Source: Cohnella candidum (GTDB lineage: Bacteria; Bacillota; Bacilli; Paenibacillales; Paenibacillaceae). From it: 64,000 nucleotides of DNA. Of the stretch, positions 33,910 to 42,437 are shown piece by piece. Every line of letters begins with the position of its first letter. Position 1 is the stretch's first letter. The stretch lies in NCBI RefSeq assembly GCF_003713065.1, contig NZ_CP033433.1, positions 2,667,001 through 2,731,000 on the forward strand. Reading direction: 5' to 3'. A program made the translations under genes and the position numbers. The notes under the pieces are model-generated. The model searched no databases. It was not told where the DNA came from and saw only the letters and a list, made by a program, of their open reading frames with translations.

Positions 33910-36351
33910 TTACCGGCTTCTCCGATGTTTAATGCTGCGATACCTCTGATAAAGGAGTAACCCCATACAGACAAAAGCAATGAATAAAGCTGCGATGATG
34001 CCGATTTGCGCGAACCGACCATCTCCGTCAAGCGAGAATAGAGAGGCTTTCGACGAAGCCGAAGTGTCGGGCCCGCTTGCCAATCGGATGATTTCCTCAT
34101 TCGACAACACTCGGTTATACAATCCCACCTCATCAATCGTGCCGTTGAAATAATCCGTGCGGCCGCCCCGCTTGGCGGCTCCGACTACGACATTGCCGGC
34201 TGCGACCCATCCCGTGGAAATCTCAGCCGTTCCCTGCAAGTTTCCGTTCACGTACAACCTCAGTTGACCGTTCGACCTATCGTGCACGCCCACGAGATGA
34301 TACCAGGTGTTCAATAGAGGCACCGTCGTAGACACCGCACGCGTAACTGCGGAAGCGATCTCGTCGGAATCCGTAACGCTGAAGGCGAACCTCTTGCCCG
34401 TTTCGTCGCCGAACTGCAAGTTGAACCCGCTCACGTTGCTCCCATCCACGCTGGCAACCGTCTGCCTTCCGGATAAACTGTTCAGCTTCACCCAAGCCGA
34501 TACCGTGAAGTCCGTTGCCGAGTCGATCAAGCTATACCTCTTATCCAAATTCGACGAGGAACTGCTGACGAAACCGTCGATGCCGTTCAAGCTGATCCCG
34601 TTCCCGATTATTCCGGCCGAACGCGTCACTCCGCCATTCAAGATGCCGTAATCGCCAAAATTCAGCTCCGTACTGCCGGACTCGTCATTCGCGTTGCCGG
34701 AATCTTCATCGAAGTTCCAGTACAAATTCAAATTCGGCGAGTCCAAATATTCCTGCTTCGCAATCCCGTCCGACAAGGGGTAAGCAAACGTTCTTACTTC
34801 ATCGATGACGGCGTTCGCGAAATCGGTTCGGGCATCGGAATATTGGCCCGCACCGATAATGGTTGCCCCCGCTGCCTCCCAACCGGCACCTGCCGTTTGA
34901 ATCCCTTCGAGCTTGCCGTTAATGTAAAGCCGCAGTTGATGCAACGTTTTATCATAGACACCTAATAAATGAGTCCACTCCCCGGTTTTCGCAATCGTGT
35001 TCGAATACACTCGGTTCGCCGAAGCGGATGAATCGTCCGCTCCAGGCATGCCGAAGGCAAATTTATTGTCGGCACTTTGGCTGTATTGAAGGGAAAATCC
35101 ACTCACATGTTTGCCGTCTTGGCTAACGAAGGTTTGATTGCCTTTAAGCGTGTTTAATTTCACCCACGCCGACACAGAAAAGCTTTCGTTCGTATGGACG
35201 GCGGTTGAAGCGCTCGCAAAAGCGCCTCCCTTGAAATTGTAAGCCCCATCTTCTTTGCCATTCTTCCATGAACCGGACCCGTTAATCGATCCGGGATGAG
35301 GGACAGGTGAAGCATCCGCCGCTGAAGCGCCGTCCAATTCGTCGAATTTCCACCAGCCCGTCAAGCTATATTGGCCGTTTGTCAATTTCCCTTCCAACGC
35401 ACCATTCGTCATTGTAACTGGCTTGATCGTGCCGTCCGGATTGAAATTCAATTTGTCGATAGCCATATACCGCTGCTCGCCTTGGACATAACCGACAGGA
35501 TGCTTGTGATACCCGATGTACCAATCATCGGCTCCCGCTTTGAATAAAGAGTGGTGTCCGGGGCCGCAGCCAAGCGGCGTCTGGATCCCATCCGTCGTAA
35601 TGATGACACCCTCGTCCTCGAACGGACCATAAGGCGAATCGGATCTTCCGTAATGAACGTTATAGGTGCAATCTGTCCAACCGCCGGTAGACCAACTCAA
35701 ATAATAGGTGCCGTTGCGCTTGATCATATACGAGCCTTCTTGGTATCCGGTACGATAAGGCACCAGCTGCGTCGGTTCCGGATCCGCGAAAGACTTCATA
35801 TCGGGATTCAATTTGCGCACGCATAAGTATTCCGTTCCGTAATAGAGGTAAGCCTGATCATCGGTATCAATGAATACAGCAGGGTCAATATCTGCATAAC
35901 ACGGCCAAATGCGAGGATCGCTAAGCAGCGGCCCGCCGATCGCATCGGAGAAAGGACCTGTAGGACTGGCCGCGGTCGCCACCCCGATTTTGCCGTCGCA
36001 GGCCGAGAAATAGAGATAATAGGTACCGTCTTTCTCAATGACGTCCGGCGCCCATGCCTGCGTATCGCACCAACTGATACTGGCGAAGTCGAAGATGACG
36101 CCTTCGTCTTTCCAATGGACCATATCGTCCGAGGAGTAAGCATGATATTGGCTATTGTATGAGGATGTAGAATTCGTTGGATAAATATAGTATTTGCCGT
36201 CAAACACACGGACGCTAGGATCAGCATACCAACCGGGCATAACCGGGTTGCCGATACGATTCGGATGCGCCGCTTCTGCGGGAACTGCCGCCATAACCAT
36301 GAGGAGCGTCATGAAAAATAAAGATAACAAGGGTTTGACCTTACTTGCCAT
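33910..36351 (-). CDS. Surface-anchored GH43 enzyme with two LamG modules
   Basis: 813-residue exported glycosidase. Signal peptide cut near AEA-AHP; GH43 five-blade propeller (about 33-325) with the catalytic base Asp44 in GWYADPS, the second Asp in CYADIDPAVFID and the acid Glu in YQEGSYMIKRNGTYYLSW. Two concanavalin-like LamG modules follow (roughly 335-555 and 560-770: GWWKFDELDG, SFSVSAWVKL, LRLYINGKLEG and TVSAWVKLNS, LRLYVNGNLQG). The C-terminus is a membrane helix (AQIGIIAALFIAFVCMGLLL) with a basic tail, anchoring it to the membrane. ATG at 36351 follows GAGGTG; an ATG 33 bases earlier would sit almost at the transcription start. Confidence 0.92.
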   Translation of the reverse strand: MASKVKPLLSLFFMTLLMVMAAVPAEAAHPNRIGNPVMPGWYADPSVRVFDGKYYIYPTNSTSSYNSQYHAYSSDDMVHWKDEGVIFDFASISWCDTQAWAPDVIEKDGTYYLYFSACDGKIGVATAASPTGPFSDAIGGPLLSDPRIWPCYADIDPAVFIDTDDQAYLYYGTEYLCVRKLNPDMKSFADPEPTQLVPYRTGYQEGSYMIKRNGTYYLSWSTGGWTDCTYNVHYGRSDSPYGPFEDEGVIITTDGIQTPLGCGPGHHSLFKAGADDWYIGYHKHPVGYVQGEQRYMAIDKLNFNPDGTIKPVTMTNGALEGKLTNGQYSLTGWWKFDELDGASAADASPVPHPGSINGSGSWKNGKEDGAYNFKGGAFASASTAVHTNESFSVSAWVKLNTLKGNQTFVSQDGKHVSGFSLQYSQSADNKFAFGMPGADDSSASANRVYSNTIAKTGEWTHLLGVYDKTLHQLRLYINGKLEGIQTAGAGWEAAGATIIGAGQYSDARTDFANAVIDEVRTFAYPLSDGIAKQEYLDSPNLNLYWNFDEDSGNANDESGSTELNFGDYGILNGGVTRSAGIIGNGISLNGIDGFVSSSSSNLDKRYSLIDSATDFTVSAWVKLNSLSGRQTVASVDGSNVSGFNLQFGDETGKRFAFSVTDSDEIASAVTRAVSTTVPLLNTWYHLVGVHDRSNGQLRLYVNGNLQGTAEISTGWVAAGNVVVGAAKRGGRTDYFNGTIDEVGLYNRVLSNEEIIRLASGPDTSASSKASLFSLDGDGRFAQIGIIAALFIAFVCMGLLLYQRYRSIKHRRSR

Positions 36352-36392
36352 CTCATCACCTCTTCGTTGAATCGAAGCCATCACGCAAAATA

Positions 36393-36421
36393 ACTATATA
36401 ACGCCTATTGTTTATAATCAA
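36393..36421 (-). promoter_or_regulatory. Promoter of the GH43-GH92-ABC exporter operon
   Basis: Minus-strand TTGATT (36416-36421), 17-base spacer, TATAGT (36393-36398), about 42 bases before the ATG. Confidence 0.65.
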
Positions 36422-36450
36422 TATTATATTTATATTTTATATCCAACAAA

Positions 36451-36480
36451 AAGAAAACTGCCGCAACACGCGGCAGCTTT
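36451..36480 (-). terminator. Terminator after the third GxGYxYP gene
   Basis: CTGCCGC (36458-36464) and GCGGCAG (36470-36476) with a 5-base loop, running on the minus strand into a T-rich stretch. Confidence 0.8.
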
Positions 36481-36490
36481 CAAGCACTCC

Positions 36491-39331
36491 TTAATTGATC
36501 GTTATGCTATCCGCCGTGAGGACGGAATTGTCTTGGAAGAAAACCCTGAATTCCAGACGATGATTGAGCGTTGTTTGGTTAAAGGTGAGATTGAAATCCT
36601 GATACTGGTTGGCCGACGTGAACTGCTGACGGGTAATGTTGGACTGGGCGACGACGGCTCCCGCCGTAGCATCCCACACGTCGATCGTCGCAACGACCGC
36701 GTTATCCAGCGTATTGTTGTCAACTTTGAGCCTGTAGGTGACCTTGCGATTGCCGACCGGAACATTGGGGTCGTAAGGTCCGTATACCATATGCCCCGCC
36801 GTGTCGAGCGAAGCGTTCGCCTGCCATCCGTCCCCGCTCGCGCGTCCGACGGCATGGCCCAGGACGGAACCCTCCGCTTCGTATTTGCCGAGACGGGTCG
36901 TCGTCGTCACTTTGTCGATGTTGATCATGGCGTTATCCCGGTAATACGCCCTAAATTCAAGCGCGTGGCCGGCGGCGTTATTGTAGGTCAGACTGAAGTC
37001 CTGATACGTGTTGTTCGCTTTGAATTGGTTTCGGTACACGTCGACTGCGGCAAGCGTTAGCCCGGTCGTATTATCCCTGACGTCCAGCGTGACGACATTG
37101 TCGTTGTTGCCCGCAATGGAGTCGATCTTCATACGGAAAGTCGTCGAAAGCTGCCCTGCCGGGAACGAAGTGACATAAGGGCCCCACAGCATGAAACCGG
37201 GAGCGTCGTCCGCCACGTTCGCCGTCCATCCATTGTCGAAGGACCGTCCCACCGTATGGTTAAACGGCGAGGTGGCGTAGCTCGTATTTTCGGCTTCGTA
37301 CGTCGCGATGATCGAAGACGGATCCGTGGGCAAGTTCAAGCTTTCGCGCATCAATTGGAAGTAATTATCCGGTCGGACGAACACGATGTTGGAATTGCCG
37401 CCGTAGTGGTTGACCACGTTGATGAAACTCTGGTAAGTCGCGTCTTGCCACGGATTGGTCTGAATGGAAACGAACCGGGGCGAAGTTCCGTTCCAGCCGG
37501 AGATCGCTTTGTCGATTTCGGAAATAATCGAGGCTTCGGAATAACAATACGTCGCATTCAACCCTTGGCTCGGAAGGAGGTTATTGTACAACGAGATGCT
37601 TCCTCCGGCGTTCTGAGCGGTTAGGCCCAGCAAGGAAGGCGCGTTATTCGCGAAGCTGTTCCCGACGTTGGTATTGATGCCGCCGTTGATTTGGTTCCAT
37701 ACCGTCACGACTTTCAATCCCGCGCGTTTTAAGTAGTCGTTGGAGAGCGAGACGAAGCTGTCGAGATACGCCTGGTTGCCCCAATAATTCGGGTACGTAT
37801 AGCCGATGCCGGACGGTCCCGAGATGAGCGCGTCGTTCGGAGTCGCCGTGTTGTATAAGTAATTCAGAATGCCCGGCATCGCGTCGAGCATCGCCGGAGA
37901 TACCGTCCATCCCAGCGGAACTTGCCCTCTGCCCGGAGCATCCCAAAAACTTTTGAATTTGTGCTCCAGGTACTGGAGATTATCTCCGTCGCTCAAAATC
38001 AATGAAACGTAGATTTTGTTCTCCAGAGGCGGTTTATTCGGGACCGGCTTGACGTTGACGGTCCTCGACGTGCCCCCGAAAACCGTCAGGTTGGACGCGA
38101 AATCGCTGGCGACGGTGGACACGCCGTATTCGGACACCCTCGAAACGCCCGTCCCTTCATCCGGCCACCACCCCATGTAGATCCCGCTTCCCGACGGCAT
38201 GCCCGAAAGAAACTGCCGCAAAATCGTATCTTCGGCCGGGACCCTCGGATCCAGCCACACGACCGCGGTTCCGACGGCCGTCGCGTAATCCCGCAGGAAA
38301 CCTCTCAAATCCGGATTCAATCCGATCAACAGCTTATGCGTGACCTGGGACCAGTAGTTATTGTATAAGTACTGATACACTTGCGTTTTGCCGGTGAATT
38401 GTCCGCGCAAATCGTTCAGGATCGGCAAATTGTAGGGCGCGGAAGTCAGCCTGGACACCTGTGCGGGAGAAGCGACGATCCCGCCGTTCAACGACGCGAT
38501 GGTCGTCGCCAAATTGATCGTGTCTTTCACGGCGTCATCGTAAACCACGATTCCGTTGATTTCGCTTCTGTACTTGGTGAGCAGCGACCAATTGTCCGAC
38601 ACGTCGGCATGGCCGATTCCAAGCACGTTCAGCCAGCCGTATTTGCCTTCCGCCCCTCTTACTGCGTCATCGTAGCTATCGATGCGGGGAGTGGTTTTGT
38701 TGACCAATCCTTTTAAAGTCGTGAACAGGAGCGCGTCGTCCAGATTCGTTTTCGGAACCGTTCCCACGGCACCTACTTTGTTGTAAGCTCCCCCGCGCCA
38801 GTAAACCCGGAATTCGAGCGCATGTCCGGCGACGGCATTATTGTAAGGCAGCTCGAATCTCTGATAGGCATATGTCCGGTCCCATTCGTTGCGGGTGATG
38901 TCCCGGGTCGCCAGGATGGCGCCGGTCGTATTGTCCCGAACGTCAACCGTTACCATCACCGCGTTGTTGGCCGTAAAGTTGTCGATGCTGATATCGTAAA
39001 AAGCGGTATTTTGGCCGACGGGTATGTTGGTTGCGTATGGTCCGTAAACCATATGGGCGTTCGGCGTGTCGATTCCGGTCTGGGCCAGCCAGCCGTCCCC
39101 GTCAAGGTGACCGGTATTGTGGCCCACCTGGGGCCCTTCCGCCTGATAAGCGAATTCCGTCGTCACGTCCATGACGTCGAGCGTAGCCGCGGGGGTCGAG
39201 AAAGAAGGGAGAACCTGCCCCGCAGGCCATGAGACACCTGCGGCGGACGCGACCGGCACCGCCGTGAAATTGACGGCCGCCAGCAGAACGGTTCCTATTA
39301 ACGCGGCATATAGGGATTTACGAGCATTCAT
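36491..39331 (-). CDS. Secreted GxGYxYP-family putative glycoside hydrolase with three carbohydrate-binding-like modules
   Basis: 946-residue protein, the largest of three paralogues in the window. Signal peptide (cut near ASA-AGV). An N-terminal module (about 60-190, YQAEGPQVGHNTGHLDGDGW) precedes the GxGYxYP domain (about 195-670; LSDGDNLQYLEH from 447, GIGYTYP at 508-514). Two further homologous modules follow (about 678-808, YEAENTSYATS; about 815-946, YEAEGSVLGHAVGR). The YEAE start and the HALEF(R)-type end strand resemble CBM6/35-like beta sandwiches. AGGAGG lies 7 bases before the ATG. It is 68 bases behind the secreted GH43 gene, so both should be made together and act outside the cell on the same polymer. 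Confidence 0.85.
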   Translation of the reverse strand: MNARKSLYAALIGTVLLAAVNFTAVPVASAAGVSWPAGQVLPSFSTPAATLDVMDVTTEFAYQAEGPQVGHNTGHLDGDGWLAQTGIDTPNAHMVYGPYATNIPVGQNTAFYDISIDNFTANNAVMVTVDVRDNTTGAILATRDITRNEWDRTYAYQRFELPYNNAVAGHALEFRVYWRGGAYNKVGAVGTVPKTNLDDALLFTTLKGLVNKTTPRIDSYDDAVRGAEGKYGWLNVLGIGHADVSDNWSLLTKYRSEINGIVVYDDAVKDTINLATTIASLNGGIVASPAQVSRLTSAPYNLPILNDLRGQFTGKTQVYQYLYNNYWSQVTHKLLIGLNPDLRGFLRDYATAVGTAVVWLDPRVPAEDTILRQFLSGMPSGSGIYMGWWPDEGTGVSRVSEYGVSTVASDFASNLTVFGGTSRTVNVKPVPNKPPLENKIYVSLILSDGDNLQYLEHKFKSFWDAPGRGQVPLGWTVSPAMLDAMPGILNYLYNTATPNDALISGPSGIGYTYPNYWGNQAYLDSFVSLSNDYLKRAGLKVVTVWNQINGGINTNVGNSFANNAPSLLGLTAQNAGGSISLYNNLLPSQGLNATYCYSEASIISEIDKAISGWNGTSPRFVSIQTNPWQDATYQSFINVVNHYGGNSNIVFVRPDNYFQLMRESLNLPTDPSSIIATYEAENTSYATSPFNHTVGRSFDNGWTANVADDAPGFMLWGPYVTSFPAGQLSTTFRMKIDSIAGNNDNVVTLDVRDNTTGLTLAAVDVYRNQFKANNTYQDFSLTYNNAAGHALEFRAYYRDNAMINIDKVTTTTRLGKYEAEGSVLGHAVGRASGDGWQANASLDTAGHMVYGPYDPNVPVGNRKVTYRLKVDNNTLDNAVVATIDVWDATAGAVVAQSNITRQQFTSANQYQDFNLTFNQTTLNHRLEFRVFFQDNSVLTADSITIN

Positions 39332-39399
39332 CTATGAACCTCCTTATTAATGGTTCAAATCGTCTGCCCTTGCCGATTTCAGGCTCCAGCTTTTTCAGG

Positions 39400-41712
39400 T
39401 CAGTGCCCATTATCCACGTAATGGGGGTTGATCAAGTTGGACACTTCCGCCGCGTTTAATGCCTTGCCGTAAATACGGACATCGTCGATCGTCCCGTTGA
39501 AATAATCCGCCCGGGATCCCCACTTGCCGGCTCCGACGATCACGTTGCCCTGAGCGACCCAGCCCGCGGAGATCGGGGTCGTCGCCTCCAAGTTGCCGTT
39601 TACGTACAATTTGAGTTGTCCGTTCGTTCTGTCGTGCACGCCGACCAGATGGTACCAGACGTTGGCCTGGGTGACGGTCGTCGAAACGGCGCGCGTCGTC
39701 GCGGACGAAGTCGAATCGGAATCCGTGACGCTGAAAGCGAATTTGTTGCCGCCCAGGCTGCCCGCGTCTCCCATCTGCAGGAAAAATCCGCTGACGTTGC
39801 CTCCATCGGCGCTTACGAGCGTCTGCCAGCCTCCGATGCTGCCCGGTTTAACCCAGGCGGACACCGAATAGTCCGTCGCGGTATCGACCAGGCTGTACCG
39901 TTTGCCGACGTCCGTCGAAGAGCTGCTGACGTAGCTGCCGGTACCGTTAAAGAGGATGCCGTTGCCCGTTTTACCCGCCGTGCGCACGGCCCCTCCGTTC
40001 AAGACGCCAGAGTCGCCGAAGTTCAGCTGCGCGCTCCCCGATACGTCAAGCGCATTGCCGGAAACCTCGTCGAAATTCCAGTAGAGATTCAGATTGGGCG
40101 AATACAAATACTCTCTCTTCACGATTCCGTCCGACAGGGCGTAGGCAAACGTTCGAACCTGATCGATAACCGCGTTCGCGTAATCCGCGCGGCCACTGTA
40201 GAGACCCGCTCCGATCACCGTCGGGCCCGTCGCGCTCCAGCCGCCGGCGTAGGCTTGCGTCCCTTCCAATTGGCCGTTGACGTAAAGCCTGAGCTGGTTG
40301 GCCGCTCCGTCGTAAACGCCGATGAGGTGATACCACTCTCCGATGGCAGGCGTCGTCGTCGAATAAGCCCTGCTCACGGAAGCGGACGTGGAGTCGGAGC
40401 CGAGCCGGCTAAAGGCGAATTTATTGCCGAATGCCTGGCTGTACTGCAAGTAGAAGCCGCTGACGTTGGCTCCGTCTTGACTGACGAAGGTTTGGTAGCC
40501 GTTCGGGTTGTTCAGCTTCACCCATGCGGATACGGAAAAACTGGCGCTTGTGTTTAGCGCGGAAGACGCAGAAGCGTAAGTGGCGCCCTGAAAGTTGAAG
40601 CCGCCGTCGATTTTGCCGGATGGCGACCATGACAGGGGGCCGCTGATCGCTGCATGGCGGGCATTGGCCGAAGAATCGGACGCGACCGTTCCCGCGCTCT
40701 CGTTGAACTTCCACCAGCCGGTCAAGCTCGGCTGGTCGTTCGTTAACCTTCCTTCCACGCCCGTTCCCGTCATGGCCACCGGCTGAATGGTACCGTTCGA
40801 GTTAAAATTCAGTTTATCGATGGCGACATAACGATGCTCGCCCTGAACAAAACCTACGGGATGCTTGTGATAGGCGATGAACCAATCGTCGCTTCCCGCT
40901 TTGAACAGAGCGTGGTGCCCAGGGCCGCATCCGACGGGGGTTTGTACTCCGTTCGTCGTCAGAATCGCCCCTTCGTCCGTAAAAGGCCCATAAGGAGAAT
41001 TCGAACGTCCGTAGTGGACGTTATACGTGCAATCCCCCCAGCCGCCTGTCGACCAACTTAAGTAATAGACGTTATTGCGCTTGATCATGTAGGAGCCTTC
41101 TTTGTATCCTGGCTGGTTAAACGTCAATTGGGTAGGGCCCGTGTCGGCGAACGATTTCATATCGGGGTTTAGTTTGCGGACGCATAGGTTTTCCGTTCCG
41201 AAATAGAGGTACGCCTGGCCGTCCGAGTCGATAAAGGCGGCGGGATCGATATCCGCATAGCAGGGCGAGACGCGGGGGTCGCTCAGCAAGGGTCCCCCGA
41301 GGGCATCCGTAAACGGTCCCGAGGGGCTGGAGGAAGTCGCGACCCCGATTTTCCCGTCGCACGCGGAGAAGTAAAGGTAGTACGTGCCGTTCTTCTCCGT
41401 AACGGCCGGCGCCCATGCTTGCGTATTGCACCAGGAGATCGAGCCGAAATCGAACATCACGCCTTCGTCTTTCCAATTCACCATGTCGTCGGAAGAATAG
41501 GCATGATACTGCGTGTTGTACGAGGAGGTTGAATTCGTAGGGTATAAATAATATTTGCCGTTGAAAACCTGAAGATCGGGATCCGCGTACCATCCCGGTA
41601 TCACCGGACTTCCCGAGACGTTGGACGGTACGGCGTAAGCGGTCATGACTCCCGCGATCGAAGCGAACAGCAACGAAAAGACCAGGAATAGCCTTCTGAC
41701 CGGACTCTTCAC
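39400..41712 (-). CDS. Secreted GH43 enzyme with two LamG modules
   Basis: 770-residue paralogue of the GH43 protein at 33910-36351, same order: signal peptide (VKSPVRRLFLVFSLLFASIA, cut near AYA-VPS), GH43 propeller with WYADPD, CYADIDPAAFID and YKEGSYMIKRNNVYYLSW, then two LamG modules (GWWKFNESAG, LRLYVNGQLEG; TDYSVSAWVKPG, LKLYVNGNLEA). It ends after the second LamG module without a membrane helix, so it should be released or held only by binding to glycan. The GTG at 41712 has GAGGG about 8 bases upstream; reading further upstream would run through the promoter. The promoter carries a cre-like site and the shared dyad. Confidence 0.9.
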   Translation of the reverse strand: MKSPVRRLFLVFSLLFASIAGVMTAYAVPSNVSGSPVIPGWYADPDLQVFNGKYYLYPTNSTSSYNTQYHAYSSDDMVNWKDEGVMFDFGSISWCNTQAWAPAVTEKNGTYYLYFSACDGKIGVATSSSPSGPFTDALGGPLLSDPRVSPCYADIDPAAFIDSDGQAYLYFGTENLCVRKLNPDMKSFADTGPTQLTFNQPGYKEGSYMIKRNNVYYLSWSTGGWGDCTYNVHYGRSNSPYGPFTDEGAILTTNGVQTPVGCGPGHHALFKAGSDDWFIAYHKHPVGFVQGEHRYVAIDKLNFNSNGTIQPVAMTGTGVEGRLTNDQPSLTGWWKFNESAGTVASDSSANARHAAISGPLSWSPSGKIDGGFNFQGATYASASSALNTSASFSVSAWVKLNNPNGYQTFVSQDGANVSGFYLQYSQAFGNKFAFSRLGSDSTSASVSRAYSTTTPAIGEWYHLIGVYDGAANQLRLYVNGQLEGTQAYAGGWSATGPTVIGAGLYSGRADYANAVIDQVRTFAYALSDGIVKREYLYSPNLNLYWNFDEVSGNALDVSGSAQLNFGDSGVLNGGAVRTAGKTGNGILFNGTGSYVSSSSTDVGKRYSLVDTATDYSVSAWVKPGSIGGWQTLVSADGGNVSGFFLQMGDAGSLGGNKFAFSVTDSDSTSSATTRAVSTTVTQANVWYHLVGVHDRTNGQLKLYVNGNLEATTPISAGWVAQGNVIVGAGKWGSRADYFNGTIDDVRIYGKALNAAEVSNLINPHYVDNGH

Positions 41713-41803
41713 TATGCATCCCTCGTTTTTAAAGAATGATGAATCGGAATAAGACGGATCACTCCCTCCAACGTAAGTTATATTGATTACGGTATTAATT
41801 CCA

Positions 41804-41837
41804 TATTTAATATAACATGTATGATTTATCATTGAAA
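41804..41837 (-). promoter_or_regulatory. Promoter and dyad of the secreted GH43/GxGYxYP operon
   Basis: Minus-strand TTTCAA (41832-41837), 17 bases, TATATT (41809-41814), continuing into TATATTAAATA as at two other promoters of the locus. About 97 bases separate the -10 box from the GTG. Confidence 0.5.
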
Positions 41838-41846
41838 GCGGTAACC
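41833..41846 (+). promoter_or_regulatory. cre-like CcpA site overlapping the GH43 operon -35 box
   Basis: TGAAAGCGGTAACC matches the cre consensus TGWAANCGNTNWCA at 13 of 14 positions (read from 41833/41834) and overlaps the -35 box, an arrangement expected to give catabolite repression. Confidence 0.6.
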
Positions 41847-41917
41847 TGTCGAGGGAAATCCAAATTAATTGTCAGATCCATTGCATTCCGTGTTTATGGC
41901 TAATATGTCATTTTAAC

Positions 41918-41959
41918 AAAAAAACGCCTGTCAGGACCGTGACTCCCGATCCGACAGGC
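41918..41959 (-). terminator. Terminator on the minus strand beyond the cREC gene
   Basis: GACAGGC and GCCTGTC arms with a 20-base loop, followed on the minus strand by seven T (41918-41924). It would stop transcripts of the ATP-grasp/cREC pair before they enter the GH43 operon; such transcripts would be antisense to the mini-gene at 42039. Confidence 0.6.
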
Positions 41960-42038
41960 ATTCTTAAAAAAAACGAACACTGGGTTAATCCCTGGTTAAC
42001 CATGCGGCTGTAAACTAACAATCAGGAGGTGTTAAACC

Positions 42039-42110
42039 ATGTACTACGATGAAGACCGGGAGCCATACGAAGAAAAAGAAGAGCAAGACGCGAAAGCGAA
42101 TGTCCAGTGA
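42039..42110 (+). CDS. Acidic 23-residue mini-protein
   Basis: A 24-codon frame, ATG to TGA, preceded by a near-perfect ribosome site (CAGGAGGTG, 7 bases before ATG) and followed at once by its own hairpin and T-run. The product (MYYDEDREPYEEKEEQDAKA plus NVQ) is strongly acidic, with no membrane segment. The combination of strong ribosome site, compact frame and private terminator makes it likely to be expressed, though no family is recognised. It lies alone on the plus strand in the 409-base gap between two minus-strand genes. Confidence 0.6.
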   Translation: MYYDEDREPYEEKEEQDAKANVQ

Positions 42111-42123
42111 CATCGCTTTTTTT
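42093..42123 (+). terminator. Terminator of the mini-gene
   Basis: AAAGCGAATGTC and GACATCGCTTT pair with one bulged A and a 4-base loop, followed by a T-run; the hairpin includes the stop codon of the mini-gene and the end of the convergent cREC gene. Confidence 0.7.
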
Positions 42124-42436
42124 ATTTCAAAGGCGTCGGCAGCGGCCGAATCTCGAGTGAGACTCCTTTCGGTTTGTGGCGAGCCAATAAACGGTACATC
42201 TTCATCCTTCCGCGCGGGCTGTTGCTGTGGATGGTGATGTGCGGGGGGAACTTCTTACGCCGTACCATATAGAGCGCGACCCGGTAGCCTTTCGGTTTGT
42301 TTTTTCCAAGGTTATAATCCAGAGACAGACGAGCAACCGCGTTTCTTTCCAAATACTCGATGCATTGCCTGACCGATTTCACGAGAACGTAACCGTCCGG
42401 CGCGACACGTTTGTCGTCCAAAAATAAGTTTTTCAC
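42122..42436 (-). CDS. Cyclic-phosphate-processing receiver-domain (cREC) protein
   Basis: 104-residue stand-alone domain. NLFLDDKRVAPDGYVLVKSV at the N-terminus, then RLSLDYNLGKNKPKGYRVAL and ITIHSNSPRGRMKMYRLL match the pattern of the receiver-like domain predicted to process cyclic phosphates (conserved LFLDD, SLD-x-x-LG and HS-x-x-P-x-G). GTG at 42436 chosen: a longer frame would overlap the ATP-grasp gene in a different frame. It starts 1 base after the stop of the ATP-grasp gene, so the two are translationally coupled. Function unproven; some domain surveys link cREC to nucleotide-derived or RNA 2',3'-cyclic phosphates. Confidence 0.75.
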   Translation of the reverse strand: MKNLFLDDKRVAPDGYVLVKSVRQCIEYLERNAVARLSLDYNLGKNKPKGYRVALYMVRRKKFPPHITIHSNSPRGRMKMYRLLARHKPKGVSLEIRPLPTPLK

Positions 42437-42437
42437 G

